From: Pseudomonas sp. 8O
GTDB taxonomy: Bacteria > Pseudomonadota > Gammaproteobacteria > Pseudomonadales > Pseudomonadaceae
Reading direction: 5' to 3'
DNA length: 64,000 bases
Assembly: GCF_902506495.1 (NCBI RefSeq)
Contig: NZ_LR733264.1
Coordinates: forward strand, 1,353,312-1,417,311
Under the pieces are notes generated by a model. That model ran no database searches. It saw only the letters and a list, made by a program, of their open reading frames with translations, and was not told where the DNA came from. Shown here in pieces: positions 18,291-27,677 of the stretch; position 1 is the stretch's first letter, and each line of letters begins with the position of its first letter. The translations under genes were made by a program, and so were the position numbers.

Positions 18291-19490
18291 ATGGCTTATC
18301 TGCCGCAAGTAAAAATCCCTGCCACCTACATGCGTGGTGGCACCAGCAAGGGCGTGTTCTTCCGCCTGCAGGATCTGCCTGAGCGCTGTCAGGTGCCGGG
18401 CGCGGCGCGCGACAAGCTGTTCATGCGCGTGATCGGCAGCCCCGATCCGTACTCGGCGCAGATCGACGGCATGGGCGGTGCCACGTCGAGCACCTCCAAA
18501 TGCGTGATCCTGTCCGAGAGCAGTCAGCCCGAACATGACGTCGACTACCTCTATGGCCAGGTATCCATCGACAAGGCCTTTGTCGACTGGAGTGGCAACT
18601 GCGGCAACCTGTCTACCGCCGCCGGTGCTTTCGCCATCCATGCCGGCCTGGTCGATCCTGCGCGGATTCCCGACAACGGCATCTGCATCGTGCGCATCTG
18701 GCAGGCCAATATCCGGAAAACCATCATCGCCCATGTGCCGATCAGCAACGGGCAGGTGCAGGAAACCGGCGACTTCGAACTCGATGGCGTGACCTTTCCA
18801 GCTGCGGAGATCGTGCTGGAGTTCCTCGATCCGTCCGACGATGGCGAGGAGGGAGGTTCGATGTTCCCCACCGGCAACCTGGTCGATGACCTCGAAGTGC
18901 CGGCTGATGTTGTAGAGGGGGGCACTTTGAAGGCGACGATGATCACCGCCGGCATCCCGACGATCTTCGTCAATGCCGAAGACATCGGCTATCAGGGCAC
19001 CGAACTGCGCGAGGCCATCAATGGCGACCCGGCGCAACTGGCGCGTTTCGAGCATATCCGCGTTGCCGGTGCGCTGCGCATGGGGCTGATCAAAACAGCC
19101 GAGGAGGCTGCAACACGTCAACACACCCCGAAGATCGCCTTCGTCAGCCCGCCCAGGGATTACCGCACCTCCAGCGGCAAGGAGGTGAAGGCCAGCGAAG
19201 TCGACCTGCTGGTACGCGCGCTGTCGATGGGCAAGCTCCACCACGCGATGATGGGCACCTGCGCCGTGGCCATCGGCACGGCGGCGGCGATTCCGGGCAC
19301 GCTGGTCAACCTGGCCGCTGGTGGCGGCGAGCGTGAGGCAGTGCGTTTCGGCCATCCATCCGGCACCTTGCGCGTGGGTGCTCAGGCCAAACGGGCCGAC
19401 GGCCAATGGACAGTGACCAAGGCCGTGATGAGCCGCAGCGCGCGCATCCTGATGGAAGGCTGGGTGCGGATCCCGGGTGAAAGTTTCTGA
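18291..19490 (+). CDS. prpF: PrpF, 2-methylaconitate cis-trans isomerase
   Basis: A 399-aa protein of the DUF453/PrpF family with a diaminopimelate-epimerase-like fold. Signatures are YMRGGTSKGVFF, GMGGATSSTSK and GNCGNLSTAAGAF. It isomerises the AcnD product so that it can be hydrated to 2-methylisocitrate. ATG 18291 is chosen from the family N-terminus (MAYLPQVKIPATYMRGG), with AGGA upstream; the open frame to 18258 runs through a repeat. It is the last gene of the operon and is followed by a terminator. No prpD or prpE is nearby. Confidence 0.95.
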   Translation: MAYLPQVKIPATYMRGGTSKGVFFRLQDLPERCQVPGAARDKLFMRVIGSPDPYSAQIDGMGGATSSTSKCVILSESSQPEHDVDYLYGQVSIDKAFVDWSGNCGNLSTAAGAFAIHAGLVDPARIPDNGICIVRIWQANIRKTIIAHVPISNGQVQETGDFELDGVTFPAAEIVLEFLDPSDDGEEGGSMFPTGNLVDDLEVPADVVEGGTLKATMITAGIPTIFVNAEDIGYQGTELREAINGDPAQLARFEHIRVAGALRMGLIKTAEEAATRQHTPKIAFVSPPRDYRTSSGKEVKASEVDLLVRALSMGKLHHAMMGTCAVAIGTAAAIPGTLVNLAAGGGEREAVRFGHPSGTLRVGAQAKRADGQWTVTKAVMSRSARILMEGWVRIPGESF

Positions 19491-19503
19491 ATCCCTAAGC
19501 TAG

Positions 19504-19536
19504 AAAAGGCTCGAAGTTTCGAGTCTTTTCTCTTTT
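19504..19536 (+). terminator. Terminator of the prp operon
   Basis: AAAAGGCTCGAA (19504-19515) pairs with TTCGAGTCTTTT (19518-19529), with one G-U pair, followed by CTCTTTT. It also faces the end of ppsR on the other strand. Confidence 0.85.
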
Positions 19537-19556
19537 AAAACAGATGGTTGAGAGAT

Positions 19557-20375
19557 TTACTTAAGGCGGCGTTCAACACCTTTTTCCACCAGGATCTTGG
19601 CCGAAATTTCCTCGACCGAGAAATGCGTGGAATTGATGAAGGCAATGTTTTCGCGGCGGAACAGGCCTTCCACCTCGCGGACTTCGAACTCGCACTGGGC
19701 GAAGCTGGCGTAGCGGCTGTTGGGCTTGCGCTCGTGGCGGATGGCGGTAAGACGATCCGGGTCGATGGTCAGGCCGAACAGCTTGTCGCGGTACTTTTTC
19801 AGCGAGTCGGGGAGCTGCAGGCGCTCCATATCGTCCTCGGTCAGCGGGTAGTTGGCGGCGCGGATGCCGTATTGCATGGCCATGTACAGGCAAGTAGGCG
19901 TCTTGCCGCAGCGCGATACGCCGACCAGTATCAGGTCGGCCTTGTCGTAATAATGGGTGCGAGCGCCATCATCGTTGTCGAGGGCGAAGTTGACCGCCTC
20001 GATACGCTCCATGTAGTTGGAGTGCTGGCCGATGGAGTGCGACTTGCCGACCGAGTAGGAGGAGTGCGAGCTCAGCTCCTGCTCCAGTGGCGACAGGAAG
20101 GTCGAGAAAATGTCGATCATGAAACCATTGGCGGTATCGAGGATCGCACGAATATCGCGGTTGACGATGGTGTCGAAGATGATCGGACGGGCGCCGTCCC
20201 TTTCAGCGGCTGCATCGATTTGTTGTACCATGGCGCGCGCTTTTTCGATGCTGTCGATATAAGGGCGGGTCAGTTTGGTGAACTGAATGTTCTCGAACTG
20301 TGCGAGCAGGCTCTGGCCCAAGGTTTCGGCCGTGATGCCGGTGCCGTCGGAGATGAAGAAAGCGGTTCGTTTCAT
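19557..20375 (-). CDS. ppsR: PpsR, PEP synthase regulatory kinase/phosphotransferase (DUF299)
   Basis: A 272-aa protein with [15 protein letters not shown] at the N-terminus and the P-loop-like [15 protein letters not shown] in the middle, both diagnostic of the bifunctional ADP-dependent kinase / Pi-dependent phosphorylase that inactivates and reactivates PEP synthase. ATG 20375 is chosen over the TTG at 20384 because family members begin MKRTAFF. It is divergent from ppsA, its substrate, with a ~180-bp shared upstream region. The same gene pair occurs in P. aeruginosa. Confidence 0.95.
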   Translation of the reverse strand: MKRTAFFISDGTGITAETLGQSLLAQFENIQFTKLTRPYIDSIEKARAMVQQIDAAAERDGARPIIFDTIVNRDIRAILDTANGFMIDIFSTFLSPLEQELSSHSSYSVGKSHSIGQHSNYMERIEAVNFALDNDDGARTHYYDKADLILVGVSRCGKTPTCLYMAMQYGIRAANYPLTEDDMERLQLPDSLKKYRDKLFGLTIDPDRLTAIRHERKPNSRYASFAQCEFEVREVEGLFRRENIAFINSTHFSVEEISAKILVEKGVERRLK

Positions 20376-20555
20376 TTGCGCCAAAGGCCTTAAGCTGAGT
20401 TCGATTCTTGGCTATGATAGGCCGCGTTTTGCGCCGGGCCCACCGGGTTCGGCATTGTTACTTATACAAGGGCAAGGCCACAATCGCGCGACCTCGGTCG
20501 TTCGACATTGCGCAGCCCACTGAGCTTTTCCAATACAGTTAGTGGAGAGATCACC

Positions 20556-22928
20556 TTGGTAGAGTACGTAGTTTCCCTCGATAAGCTCGGCAATCATGAT
20601 GTTGAGCATGTGGGGGGCAAGAACGCATCCCTCGGCGAGATGATCAGTAACCTGGCCGGCGCCGGTGTCTCGGTTCCCGGTGGTTTCGCCACTACGGCTC
20701 AGGCCTACCGCGATTTTCTCGAGCAAAGCGGCCTGAATGCGCAGATCCACGCAGCGCTTGACGCGCTCGATGTCGATGACGTCAACGCCCTGGCCAAGAC
20801 CGGCGCGCAGATTCGCCAGTGGGTAATGGACGCCGAGTTCCCGGCCGAGCTGGACAAGCAGATCCGCGAAGCCTTCGCCATCATGAGCGGCGGCAACGAC
20901 AACATGGCCGTGGCGGTGCGTTCCTCCGCCACCGCCGAAGACCTGCCGGACGCTTCCTTTGCCGGCCAGCAGGAAACCTTCCTCAATATCCGCGGCGTGG
21001 ACAACGTGATTCGCGCTGCCAAGGAAGTCTTCGCTTCCCTGTTCAACGACCGTGCCATCGCTTACCGCGTGCATCAGGGCTTCGACCACAAGCTGGTCGC
21101 CCTGTCTGCCGGCGTGCAGCGCATGGTGCGTTCGGAAACCGGTACCGCCGGTGTGATGTTCACCCTGGACACCGAGTCCGGCTTCCGTGACGTCGTGTTC
21201 ATCACCGGCGCTTACGGTCTCGGTGAGACCGTCGTTCAGGGCGCGGTGAACCCTGACGAGTTCTACGTGCACAAGCCAACTCTGGAAGCCGGCCGTCCGG
21301 CGATCCTGCGCCGCAACCTGGGCAGCAAGGCGATCAAGATGATCTACGGCGACGAAGCCAAGGCGGGTCGCTCGGTGAAAACCGTAGAAGTCGACCGCGC
21401 CGAGCGTGCGCGTTTCTGCATCACCGACGCCGAGGTCAGCGAGTTGGCCAAGCAGGCGCTGATCATCGAGAAACATTACGGTCGTCCGATGGACATCGAA
21501 TGGGCCAAGGACGGTGACGACGGCAAGCTGTACATCGTGCAGGCTCGCCCGGAAACCGTCAAAAGCCGCGCCAGCGCCACCGTGATGGAGCGCTACCTGC
21601 TGAAAGAGAAAGGCACCGTGCTGGTCGAAGGCCGCGCCATCGGTCAGCGCATCGGCGCCGGCAAGGTACGCGTGATTCATGACGTATCCGAAATGGACAA
21701 GGTGCAGCCGGGCGATGTGCTGGTCTCCGACATGACCGACCCGGACTGGGAGCCGGTGATGAAGCGCGCCAGCGCCATCGTCACCAACCGCGGCGGCCGC
21801 ACCTGTCACGCGGCGATCATCGCTCGTGAGCTGGGCATTCCGGCCGTGGTCGGTTGCGGCAACGCCACCCAGGTGCTGAAGGATGGCCAGGGCGTTACCG
21901 TATCCTGCGCCGAAGGCGATACCGGTTTCATCTTCGAGGGCGAACTGGGCTTCGACATTCGCAAGAACTCGGTCGACGCCATGCCGGATCTGCCGTTCAA
22001 GATCATGATGAACGTCGGCAACCCGGATCGCGCTTTCGATTTCGCTCAACTGCCGAACGAAGGCGTAGGCCTGGCCCGCCTGGAATTCATCATCAACCGC
22101 ATGATCGGCGTGCACCCGAAAGCGTTGCTGAACTTCTCCAGCCTGCCGCCGGAGATCAAGGACAGCGTTGAGAAGCGCATCGCCGGTTACGGTGATCCGG
22201 TCGATTTCTACGTCGAGAAGCTGGTCGAGGGCATCAGCACCCTGGCCGCAGCCTTCTGGCCGAAGAAAGTCATCGTGCGCCTGTCGGACTTCAAGTCCAA
22301 CGAATACGCCAACCTGATCGGCGGCAAGCTATACGAGCCGGAAGAAGAGAACCCGATGCTGGGCTTCCGTGGTGCGTCGCGCTATATCAGCGAATCCTTC
22401 CGCGACTGCTTCGAACTGGAATGCCGCGCACTGAAGAAGGTGCGCAACGAGATGGGGCTGACCAACGTCGAGATCATGGTGCCGTTCGTGCGCACCCTGG
22501 GCGAGGCATCGCAAGTGGTCGAGTTGCTGGCCAGCAATGGTCTGGCCCGCGGTCAGGATGGCCTTAAAGTCATCATGATGTGCGAGCTGCCGTCCAACGC
22601 CATCCTGGCTGAGGAGTTCCTCGAGTTCTTCGATGGCTTCTCCATCGGCTCCAACGACCTGACCCAGTTGACCCTGGGCCTGGATCGTGACTCCGGTATC
22701 GTCGCTCACCTGTTCGACGAGCGTAACCCTGCGGTGAAGAAGCTGCTGGCCAATGCCATCTCCGCCTGCAACAAGGCTGGCAAGTACATCGGTATCTGCG
22801 GCCAGGGTCCGTCGGACCACCCGGATCTGGCCAAGTGGCTGATGGAGCAGGGCATCGAGAGCGTGTCGCTGAACCCTGACTCGGTACTCGATACCTGGTT
22901 CTTCCTGGCTGAGACTCAGCCTGCCTGA
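20556..22928 (+). CDS. ppsA: PpsA, phosphoenolpyruvate synthase
   Basis: A 790-aa enzyme that makes PEP from pyruvate and ATP for gluconeogenesis. In order: N-terminal ATP-binding domain ([31 protein letters not shown]); swivelling phosphohistidine domain with [21 protein letters not shown], where the histidine is phosphorylated; and C-terminal PEP-binding barrel ending in [18 protein letters not shown]. The likely start is TTG at 20556 (protein VEYVVSLDK as in the family), preceded by GGAGAG; no ATG fits. It works with PpsR next door, and propionate catabolism upstream feeds pyruvate to it. Confidence 0.96.
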   Translation: MVEYVVSLDKLGNHDVEHVGGKNASLGEMISNLAGAGVSVPGGFATTAQAYRDFLEQSGLNAQIHAALDALDVDDVNALAKTGAQIRQWVMDAEFPAELDKQIREAFAIMSGGNDNMAVAVRSSATAEDLPDASFAGQQETFLNIRGVDNVIRAAKEVFASLFNDRAIAYRVHQGFDHKLVALSAGVQRMVRSETGTAGVMFTLDTESGFRDVVFITGAYGLGETVVQGAVNPDEFYVHKPTLEAGRPAILRRNLGSKAIKMIYGDEAKAGRSVKTVEVDRAERARFCITDAEVSELAKQALIIEKHYGRPMDIEWAKDGDDGKLYIVQARPETVKSRASATVMERYLLKEKGTVLVEGRAIGQRIGAGKVRVIHDVSEMDKVQPGDVLVSDMTDPDWEPVMKRASAIVTNRGGRTCHAAIIARELGIPAVVGCGNATQVLKDGQGVTVSCAEGDTGFIFEGELGFDIRKNSVDAMPDLPFKIMMNVGNPDRAFDFAQLPNEGVGLARLEFIINRMIGVHPKALLNFSSLPPEIKDSVEKRIAGYGDPVDFYVEKLVEGISTLAAAFWPKKVIVRLSDFKSNEYANLIGGKLYEPEEENPMLGFRGASRYISESFRDCFELECRALKKVRNEMGLTNVEIMVPFVRTLGEASQVVELLASNGLARGQDGLKVIMMCELPSNAILAEEFLEFFDGFSIGSNDLTQLTLGLDRDSGIVAHLFDERNPAVKKLLANAISACNKAGKYIGICGQGPSDHPDLAKWLMEQGIESVSLNPDSVLDTWFFLAETQPA

Positions 22929-22946
22929 GGTCTGTGATCGATCCAG

Positions 22947-22974
22947 AAAGGGCGGGTTGATCCCGCCCTTTTTG
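22947..22974 (+). terminator. Terminator of ppsA
   Basis: AAAGGGCGGG (22947-22956), a 5-nt loop and CCCGCCCTTT, followed by TT. Confidence 0.9.
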
Positions 22975-23003
22975 GTGTCCATCGCGTTTTGCCGGTCATT
23001 CCA

Positions 23004-23047
23004 AACCGTCGCCAGCGATATGCAATATCGCTCCCGGCGGTTTTTTA
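23004..23047 (+). terminator. Second hairpin downstream of ppsA
   Basis: AACCGTCG (23004-23011) encloses AGCGATAT / ATATCGCT (23014-23021, 23025-23032) and closes with CGGCGGTT, followed by a T run. It is a strong intrinsic terminator shape about 30 bp past the first one and just before the next gene, so it may also be a leader hairpin. Confidence 0.7.
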
Positions 23048-23097
23048 TGCGTGTCGTTATTCTTTTATGGCGTCTCGCCAGTGCGGTCATCTGATCC

Positions 23098-24087
23098 ATG
23101 CAAAGCAGTAGTGAGCTTTTCCCCGTTTCCCTGATGAGCGCCGAACTGCGCGGCGACCTCAGCGAAGACGTCTATCTTCTCAAACCCAACAACAGCCCTG
23201 ACTCCAGTGTCGAGCTGGCATTGACCCGGCTCGGCCGCGCAGGCTCAGAAGGCGAGCGTGGCGTGCCCGTGGTATTGCTGCATGGCAGCTTTTCCAATCG
23301 GCGCTTCTGGTATTCGCCCAAGGGCATTGGCCTGGGGCCTTACCTGGCGCGCGCGGGGTTCGATGTGTGGATCGCCGAAATGCGCGGCCACGGCCTGTCG
23401 CCGCGCAACGAAAACTATCGAGACAACCACGTGGCGCAGTACGTGCGCCATGATCTGCCAGCCATTGCTGATTTCATCATCGAGCAGACCGGGCAAGCCG
23501 CGCACTGGATCGGCCATTCCCTCGGCGGAGTGACGCTGGCGGCAGCGCTGGGGGGCGGTTATCTCGAGGCGTCGCGTGTGCGTTCGGCGGCATTGTTCGG
23601 CAGTCAGGTCAGCCGTATCTACTGGCCGCTCAAGCTGCCGCCGGTGGAGTGGGGCGGTCGTCTGCTGTTACGTGCCTTTCCCTACCTGTCCGGGCGCCGG
23701 CTGAAGCGCGGCCCCGAAGACGAGCCGGCCGGCCTGGCACTGGAAACCCTGCGCTGGCTCAGGCTCTTCGGGCGTTTCGGTGATGCTGATCAGGATTGGT
23801 GGGCAGGCCTGACTCAGGTGAGCGTGCCGATTCTGGCTGTAGGGGCTGCAGCCGATCATCAGGACCCTGCCTGGGCCTGTCGCAAGCTGCTGGAGCAGTG
23901 CAGTGCCGCGCCGTCGCAGTTCTTGCTGCTGGGTAAGGAGAACGGCTTCTCCAGCGACTTCGGGCATATCGAAATGCTGGTCAGCAAGGAGGCGCAGCGA
24001 GAGGTGTGGCCCTTGACCGAATATTGGTTGCAGCATCTGCAACTGCCTGCCGGTTTTGCCGAGCAGGCGTCTGCTATAGGTTCTTGA
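23098..24087 (+). CDS. Alpha/beta-hydrolase (probable esterase/lipase)
   Basis: A 329-aa alpha/beta-hydrolase. VVLLHGSFSNRRFW supplies the oxyanion-hole HG, WIGHSLGGVTLA is the nucleophile elbow with catalytic serine, and the FGHIEML region near residue 285 offers the catalytic histidine. No signal peptide is seen, so it is probably cytoplasmic. It follows ppsA and precedes rraA exactly as the predicted esterase PA1771 does in P. aeruginosa. The substrate is unknown. The start at 23098 has a weak ribosome site; an internal ATG at 23134 is possible. Confidence 0.82.
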   Translation: MQSSSELFPVSLMSAELRGDLSEDVYLLKPNNSPDSSVELALTRLGRAGSEGERGVPVVLLHGSFSNRRFWYSPKGIGLGPYLARAGFDVWIAEMRGHGLSPRNENYRDNHVAQYVRHDLPAIADFIIEQTGQAAHWIGHSLGGVTLAAALGGGYLEASRVRSAALFGSQVSRIYWPLKLPPVEWGGRLLLRAFPYLSGRRLKRGPEDEPAGLALETLRWLRLFGRFGDADQDWWAGLTQVSVPILAVGAAADHQDPAWACRKLLEQCSAAPSQFLLLGKENGFSSDFGHIEMLVSKEAQREVWPLTEYWLQHLQLPAGFAEQASAIGS

Positions 24088-24289
24088 GTCGCTGCTTGAG
24101 ATTGTCCCGGCCGTTTCTTCGGCAGAGGCTTGGCGGTAAGATGTGACGCATCATCTTTGGGTGGTCATTTCGGGCTCATCTACGTGCTCGTCGTTCATTT
24201 CGGGCGATAGCTCGATGCTGAATTGTCCAGCCTCAAGCAGGTCCATGAAGGTGGCTGCCTTCTCATCCATTGTCGAAAGGAGTTCTGTC

Positions 24290-24778
24290 ATGCACTACAT
24301 CACCCCCGATCTGTGCGATGCCTATCCGGAACTGGTTCAGGTCGTCGAGCCGATGTTCGCCAACTACGGCGGCCGCGATTCTTTCGGCGGTCAGATCGTC
24401 ACCATCAAGTGTCATGAGGACAACTCGTTGGTGAAGGAGCAGGTCGACCTGCCTGGTCAGGGCAAGGTCCTGGTCGTGGATGGTGGCGGTTCCCTGCGCC
24501 GTGCTCTGCTCGGTGACATGCTGGCCGAGAAGGCTGCCAAAAACGGTTGGGAAGGCATCGTGGTATATGGCTGCATCCGTGACGTTGACGTCATCGCGCA
24601 GACCGATCTGGGCGTACAGGCGCTGGCCAGCCATCCGATGAAGACCGACAAGCGCGGCATTGGCGATCTGAATGTGCCCGTCAGCTTTGGCGGCGTGACC
24701 TTTAAACCGGGCGATTACCTGTACGCCGACAACAACGGCATCATCGTTTCCCCGCAAGCTCTGAGCATGCCGGAATAA
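24290..24778 (+). CDS. rraA: RraA-family protein (RNase E activity regulator / aldolase-like)
   Basis: A 162-aa protein, the standard RraA length. The region [19 protein letters not shown] and [14 protein letters not shown] carry the family fold and conserved arginine/aspartate. Family members either bind RNase E and slow RNA decay or act as HMG/CHA aldolases; the sequence alone does not decide. ATG 24290 follows AAAGGAG with ideal spacing. The ~200 bp upstream (24088-24289) holds no other convincing gene. It is followed four bases later by cmaX. Confidence 0.9.
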   Translation: MHYITPDLCDAYPELVQVVEPMFANYGGRDSFGGQIVTIKCHEDNSLVKEQVDLPGQGKVLVVDGGGSLRRALLGDMLAEKAAKNGWEGIVVYGCIRDVDVIAQTDLGVQALASHPMKTDKRGIGDLNVPVSFGGVTFKPGDYLYADNNGIIVSPQALSMPE

Positions 24779-24782
24779 GCCT

Positions 24783-25769
24783 ATGCAGGATCAGGATTCG
24801 GCGTTGCTGCATGCCTTCGTGCTCGATGGTCGGGGCGGTGCACGCAGCATCACTCGCCACGAACTGGATAACCTGCAGTTGAGCGAGCAGGAAAGCCTGT
24901 GGCTGCACTGGGATCGCGCCCAGGAGCAGTCGCAGCGCTGGTTGCGTGAGCACAGCGGACTGGATGAATTCAGCTGCGACCTGCTGCTCGAGGAAAACAC
25001 CCGACCGCGTCTGTTACCCCTGCCCAATGATAAGTTGCTGTTGTTCCTGCGCGGGGTTAACCGCAATCCCGGTGCCGAGCCGGAAGACATGGTGTCGGTG
25101 CGTATCTTCGCTGATGCCCGGCGGGTGATCTCCCTGCGTCAGCGTCCGTTGCTCGCGACCGACGCACTGATTGCCGACCTGCTGGCGGGCAAGGGACCGA
25201 AGACGGCATCCGAACTGCTCCTGGAGCTCGCCCGCCATCTCACCAGTCGCGTTGATGATCTGATCGCCGAGTTGAGCGAGCAGCTCGACGGTGAGGAGGA
25301 TGGTCTCGATGGCGATGAGCGTTATCGTCCCGACCATGGCCTGATGTTACAGGTACGTCGGCGTGCGGCCAGCTTGCGTCGGTTTCTCGCCCCGCAACGC
25401 GACCTCTACGCGCAGCTGGTGCGTAATCGACAGCCCTGGTTCGTCGAGGATGACGGTGACTACTGGAACGAGCTGAACAACCGCCTGACCCGCTATCTGG
25501 AGGAGCTAGAACTGATTCGCGAACGCGTCGGCCTGGTGCTGGAGGCGGAAAGCCGGCGTCTCGGTGAGCGCATGAATCGCATCATGTATCGCTTCACCGT
25601 GATCACCGGCATGTTCCTGCCGCTGACCTTCCTCACGGGGCTTCTTGGCATCAATGTCGGCGGGATTCCGGGCTCGGAAAGCCCGATCGGCTTCTTTATC
25701 GCCTGCGGCCTTATGGTCCTTCTGGCACTGGGCCAACTACTGCTTTTTCGCCGCTGGCGTTGGCTGTGA
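24783..25769 (+). CDS. cmaX: CmaX, CorA-family divalent cation transporter-like protein
   Basis: A 328-aa CorA/ZntB-like protein. A long cytoplasmic N-terminal domain is followed by two C-terminal transmembrane helices (FTVITGMFLPLTFLTGLLG and FFIACGLMVLLALGQLLLF). The loop signature here is GIN rather than the classical GMN, which is also seen in ZntB-type members. In pseudomonads this is the first of the cmaX-crfX-cmpX genes next to sigX and oprF, linked to envelope stress. The transported ion is not established. Confidence 0.9.
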   Translation: MQDQDSALLHAFVLDGRGGARSITRHELDNLQLSEQESLWLHWDRAQEQSQRWLREHSGLDEFSCDLLLEENTRPRLLPLPNDKLLLFLRGVNRNPGAEPEDMVSVRIFADARRVISLRQRPLLATDALIADLLAGKGPKTASELLLELARHLTSRVDDLIAELSEQLDGEEDGLDGDERYRPDHGLMLQVRRRAASLRRFLAPQRDLYAQLVRNRQPWFVEDDGDYWNELNNRLTRYLEELELIRERVGLVLEAESRRLGERMNRIMYRFTVITGMFLPLTFLTGLLGINVGGIPGSESPIGFFIACGLMVLLALGQLLLFRRWRWL

Positions 25770-25824
25770 TGTGTGACTCATCCGCTGGTTACTGCGTCTA
25801 GCCGTGACATCCCGTGAGGTGCGC

Positions 25825-26070
25825 ATGCACGATCCATTTGAAGAGTCTCTACGCGATTTGCTCAAGTCCTCGCCGTCCAGCCATGACGACGATGCTTGCC
25901 TGCACCGGGTTCTCAAGACCGCCAACCGCCAGGTCGGTGCTGGTGACCTGTTCAGCCTGATAGGCCACTGGGCGCAGGCCCTGATGATCGCCCTGAACAA
26001 CGGTTCGGCGCATGTCGCGCCGGTTTCGCGCCGTACCCAATCCTCTGCTTCTGCTGATAAGGCCGACTGA
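25825..26070 (+). CDS. crfX: CrfX, small protein of the sigX-oprF cluster
   Basis: An 81-aa soluble protein starting MHDPFEESLRDLLKSSP at ATG 25825, with GAGGT upstream. It is conserved between cmaX and cmpX in pseudomonads. No known catalytic motif is visible. The stop is separated from the cmpX ATG by one base, so the two are likely co-translated. Confidence 0.88.
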   Translation: MHDPFEESLRDLLKSSPSSHDDDACLHRVLKTANRQVGAGDLFSLIGHWAQALMIALNNGSAHVAPVSRRTQSSASADKAD

Positions 26071-26071
26071 A

Positions 26072-26896
26072 ATGGAACTCGATCCCTGGACCCAAAGCCT
26101 GATCTCCGCGATGACCGCATTGTGGACCAAGGTTGCCGGATTCATTCCCAACCTGTTCGTTGCACTGGTGTTGGTACTGCTTGGTTTCGTCGTGGCCAAG
26201 TTGCTCGACACGCTGCTGTCCAAGCTGCTCGGCAAGGTTGGTCTGGATCGCCTGATGACGGGGACCGGTCTGACCAAGTTGCTGGCACGCGTTGGCATTC
26301 ACGCACCGGTATCGACCCTGATCGGCAAGATCGTCTATTGGTTCGTGCTCCTGATCTTCCTGGTTTCGGCCGCTGAATCGCTTGGTCTACAGCGGGTTTC
26401 CGCGACCCTCGACGTGCTGGCGCTGTACCTGCCAAAAGTTTTCGGCGCCGCCTTGGTGTTGCTTGCCGGTGTGCTACTGGCGCAACTGGTCAGCAGCCTG
26501 GTGCGTGGCGCCGCCGAGGGCGTCGGCCTGGAGTATGCGAACGGGTTGGGGCGTGTCGCGCAAGGCCTGGTGATCATCATCAGCATCTCGGTGGCCATCG
26601 GCCAGCTCGAGATCAAGACCGATCTGCTCAACAACGTGATCGCCATCGTGCTGATCTCCGTTGGTCTGGCGGTCGCGCTGGCGCTGGGCCTGGGTAGCCG
26701 CGATATCGCCAGCCAGATTCTCGCCGGCATTTATGTGCGCGAGCTGTATCAGGTCGGGCAACAAGTGCAGGTTGGTGAGGTCGAAGGGCAGATCGAAGAG
26801 ATCGGCACAGTGAAAACCATCCTGTTGACCGATACTGGTGAGCTGGTATCGGTGGCAAATCGAGTGATGCTCGAGCAACGCGTGAACAGTCGCTGA
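26072..26896 (+). CDS. cmpX: CmpX, MscS-like small-conductance channel family membrane protein
   Basis: A 274-aa inner-membrane protein with about five hydrophobic helices (for example NLFVALVLVLLGFVVAKLL, VFGAALVLLAGVLLAQLV and AIVLISVGLAVALALGLG), then a short soluble tail with GVEVEGQIEEIG-like beta structure (seen as VGEVEGQIEEIGTVKT). This arrangement matches the conserved TM-domain proteins related to MscS. ATG 26072 is one base after the crfX stop. In P. aeruginosa this gene influences sigX activity and membrane homeostasis. Confidence 0.88.
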   Translation: MELDPWTQSLISAMTALWTKVAGFIPNLFVALVLVLLGFVVAKLLDTLLSKLLGKVGLDRLMTGTGLTKLLARVGIHAPVSTLIGKIVYWFVLLIFLVSAAESLGLQRVSATLDVLALYLPKVFGAALVLLAGVLLAQLVSSLVRGAAEGVGLEYANGLGRVAQGLVIIISISVAIGQLEIKTDLLNNVIAIVLISVGLAVALALGLGSRDIASQILAGIYVRELYQVGQQVQVGEVEGQIEEIGTVKTILLTDTGELVSVANRVMLEQRVNSR

Positions 26897-26921
26897 CGCC
26901 AATCTGTTATTTTATGCCGCT

Positions 26922-26954
26922 GCCCGGCAGGCGTGACCTGCCGGGCGCTTTTCG
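26922..26954 (+). terminator. Terminator between cmpX and sigX
   Basis: GCCCGGCAGG (26922-26931), loop CGTGA, CCTGCCGGGC (26937-26946), then GCTTTTCG. It lies 25 bp before the sigX start and may limit read-through from cmpX into sigX. Confidence 0.85.
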
Positions 26955-26978
26955 TCCTGACTGTCGGCCCGACTCGTT

Positions 26979-27569
26979 TTGAACAAAGCCCAGCCCTTGC
27001 CCACGCGCTACGACCCCCGCGAGCTCACTGATGAAGAGCTGGTGGCGCGCGCCCACGACGAGCTGTTTCATATAACTCGTGCTTATGAAGAGCTGATGAG
27101 GCGCTACCAGCGAACATTATTTAACGTGTGCGCGCGTTATTTGGGGAACGAAAGGGATGCTGATGATGTCTGTCAGGAGGTGATGCTCAAAGTTCTCTAT
27201 GGTCTCAAGAACTTCGAGGGTAAATCCAAGTTCAAAACTTGGCTGTACAGCATTACCTACAACGAATGCATTACTCAGTATCGAAAAGAGCGGCGAAAGC
27301 GTCGATTGGTTGACGCCTTAAGTTTGGACCCGCTCGAAGAGGCTTCCGACGATAAGACACCCAAAGTCGAGGAGCGAGGCGGTCTGGATCGCTGGTTGGT
27401 TCACGTCAACCCGATCGATCGCGAGATTCTGGTGCTACGTTTTGTCGCAGAACTCGAGTTTCAAGAGATTGCCGACATCATGCACATGGGCTTGAGCGCA
27501 ACGAAAATGCGCTACAAGCGAGCATTGGATCGGTTGCGGGATAAATTTTCGGAAAATTCCGAAACTTAG
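26979..27569 (+). CDS. sigX: SigX, ECF sigma factor
   Basis: A 196-aa sigma-70 family ECF factor. Region 2 includes RYLGNERDADDVCQEVMLKV and the YGLKNFEGKSKFKTWLYSI helix; region 4 includes ILVLRFVAELEFQEIADIM. In pseudomonads SigX drives oprF and genes for fatty-acid synthesis and membrane adaptation. The start is a TTG at 26979 (protein MNKAQ as in the family), without a clear ribosome site. The position directly upstream of oprF is conserved. No anti-sigma gene is adjacent, as in P. aeruginosa. Confidence 0.94.
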   Translation: MNKAQPLPTRYDPRELTDEELVARAHDELFHITRAYEELMRRYQRTLFNVCARYLGNERDADDVCQEVMLKVLYGLKNFEGKSKFKTWLYSITYNECITQYRKERRKRRLVDALSLDPLEEASDDKTPKVEERGGLDRWLVHVNPIDREILVLRFVAELEFQEIADIMHMGLSATKMRYKRALDRLRDKFSENSET

Positions 27570-27677
27570 TTCAGCTTTCCGACCACTAAGGGAGTGGCGA
27601 AACCTGATAAAATCGCCGCCAAGTTGTCGACTGAAGTTAACGGCAACTTATTAACCACCAAGATGGGGATTTAACGG

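Noticed and set aside
20412..22115. 567-aa minus-strand frame opposite ppsA
   Set aside because: Antisense shadow of a clearly identified PpsA.
24151..24270. 39-codon acidic minus-strand frame upstream of rraA
   Set aside because: No ribosome site on that strand and no family recognised; it lies in the rraA leader. Kept out of the annotation.
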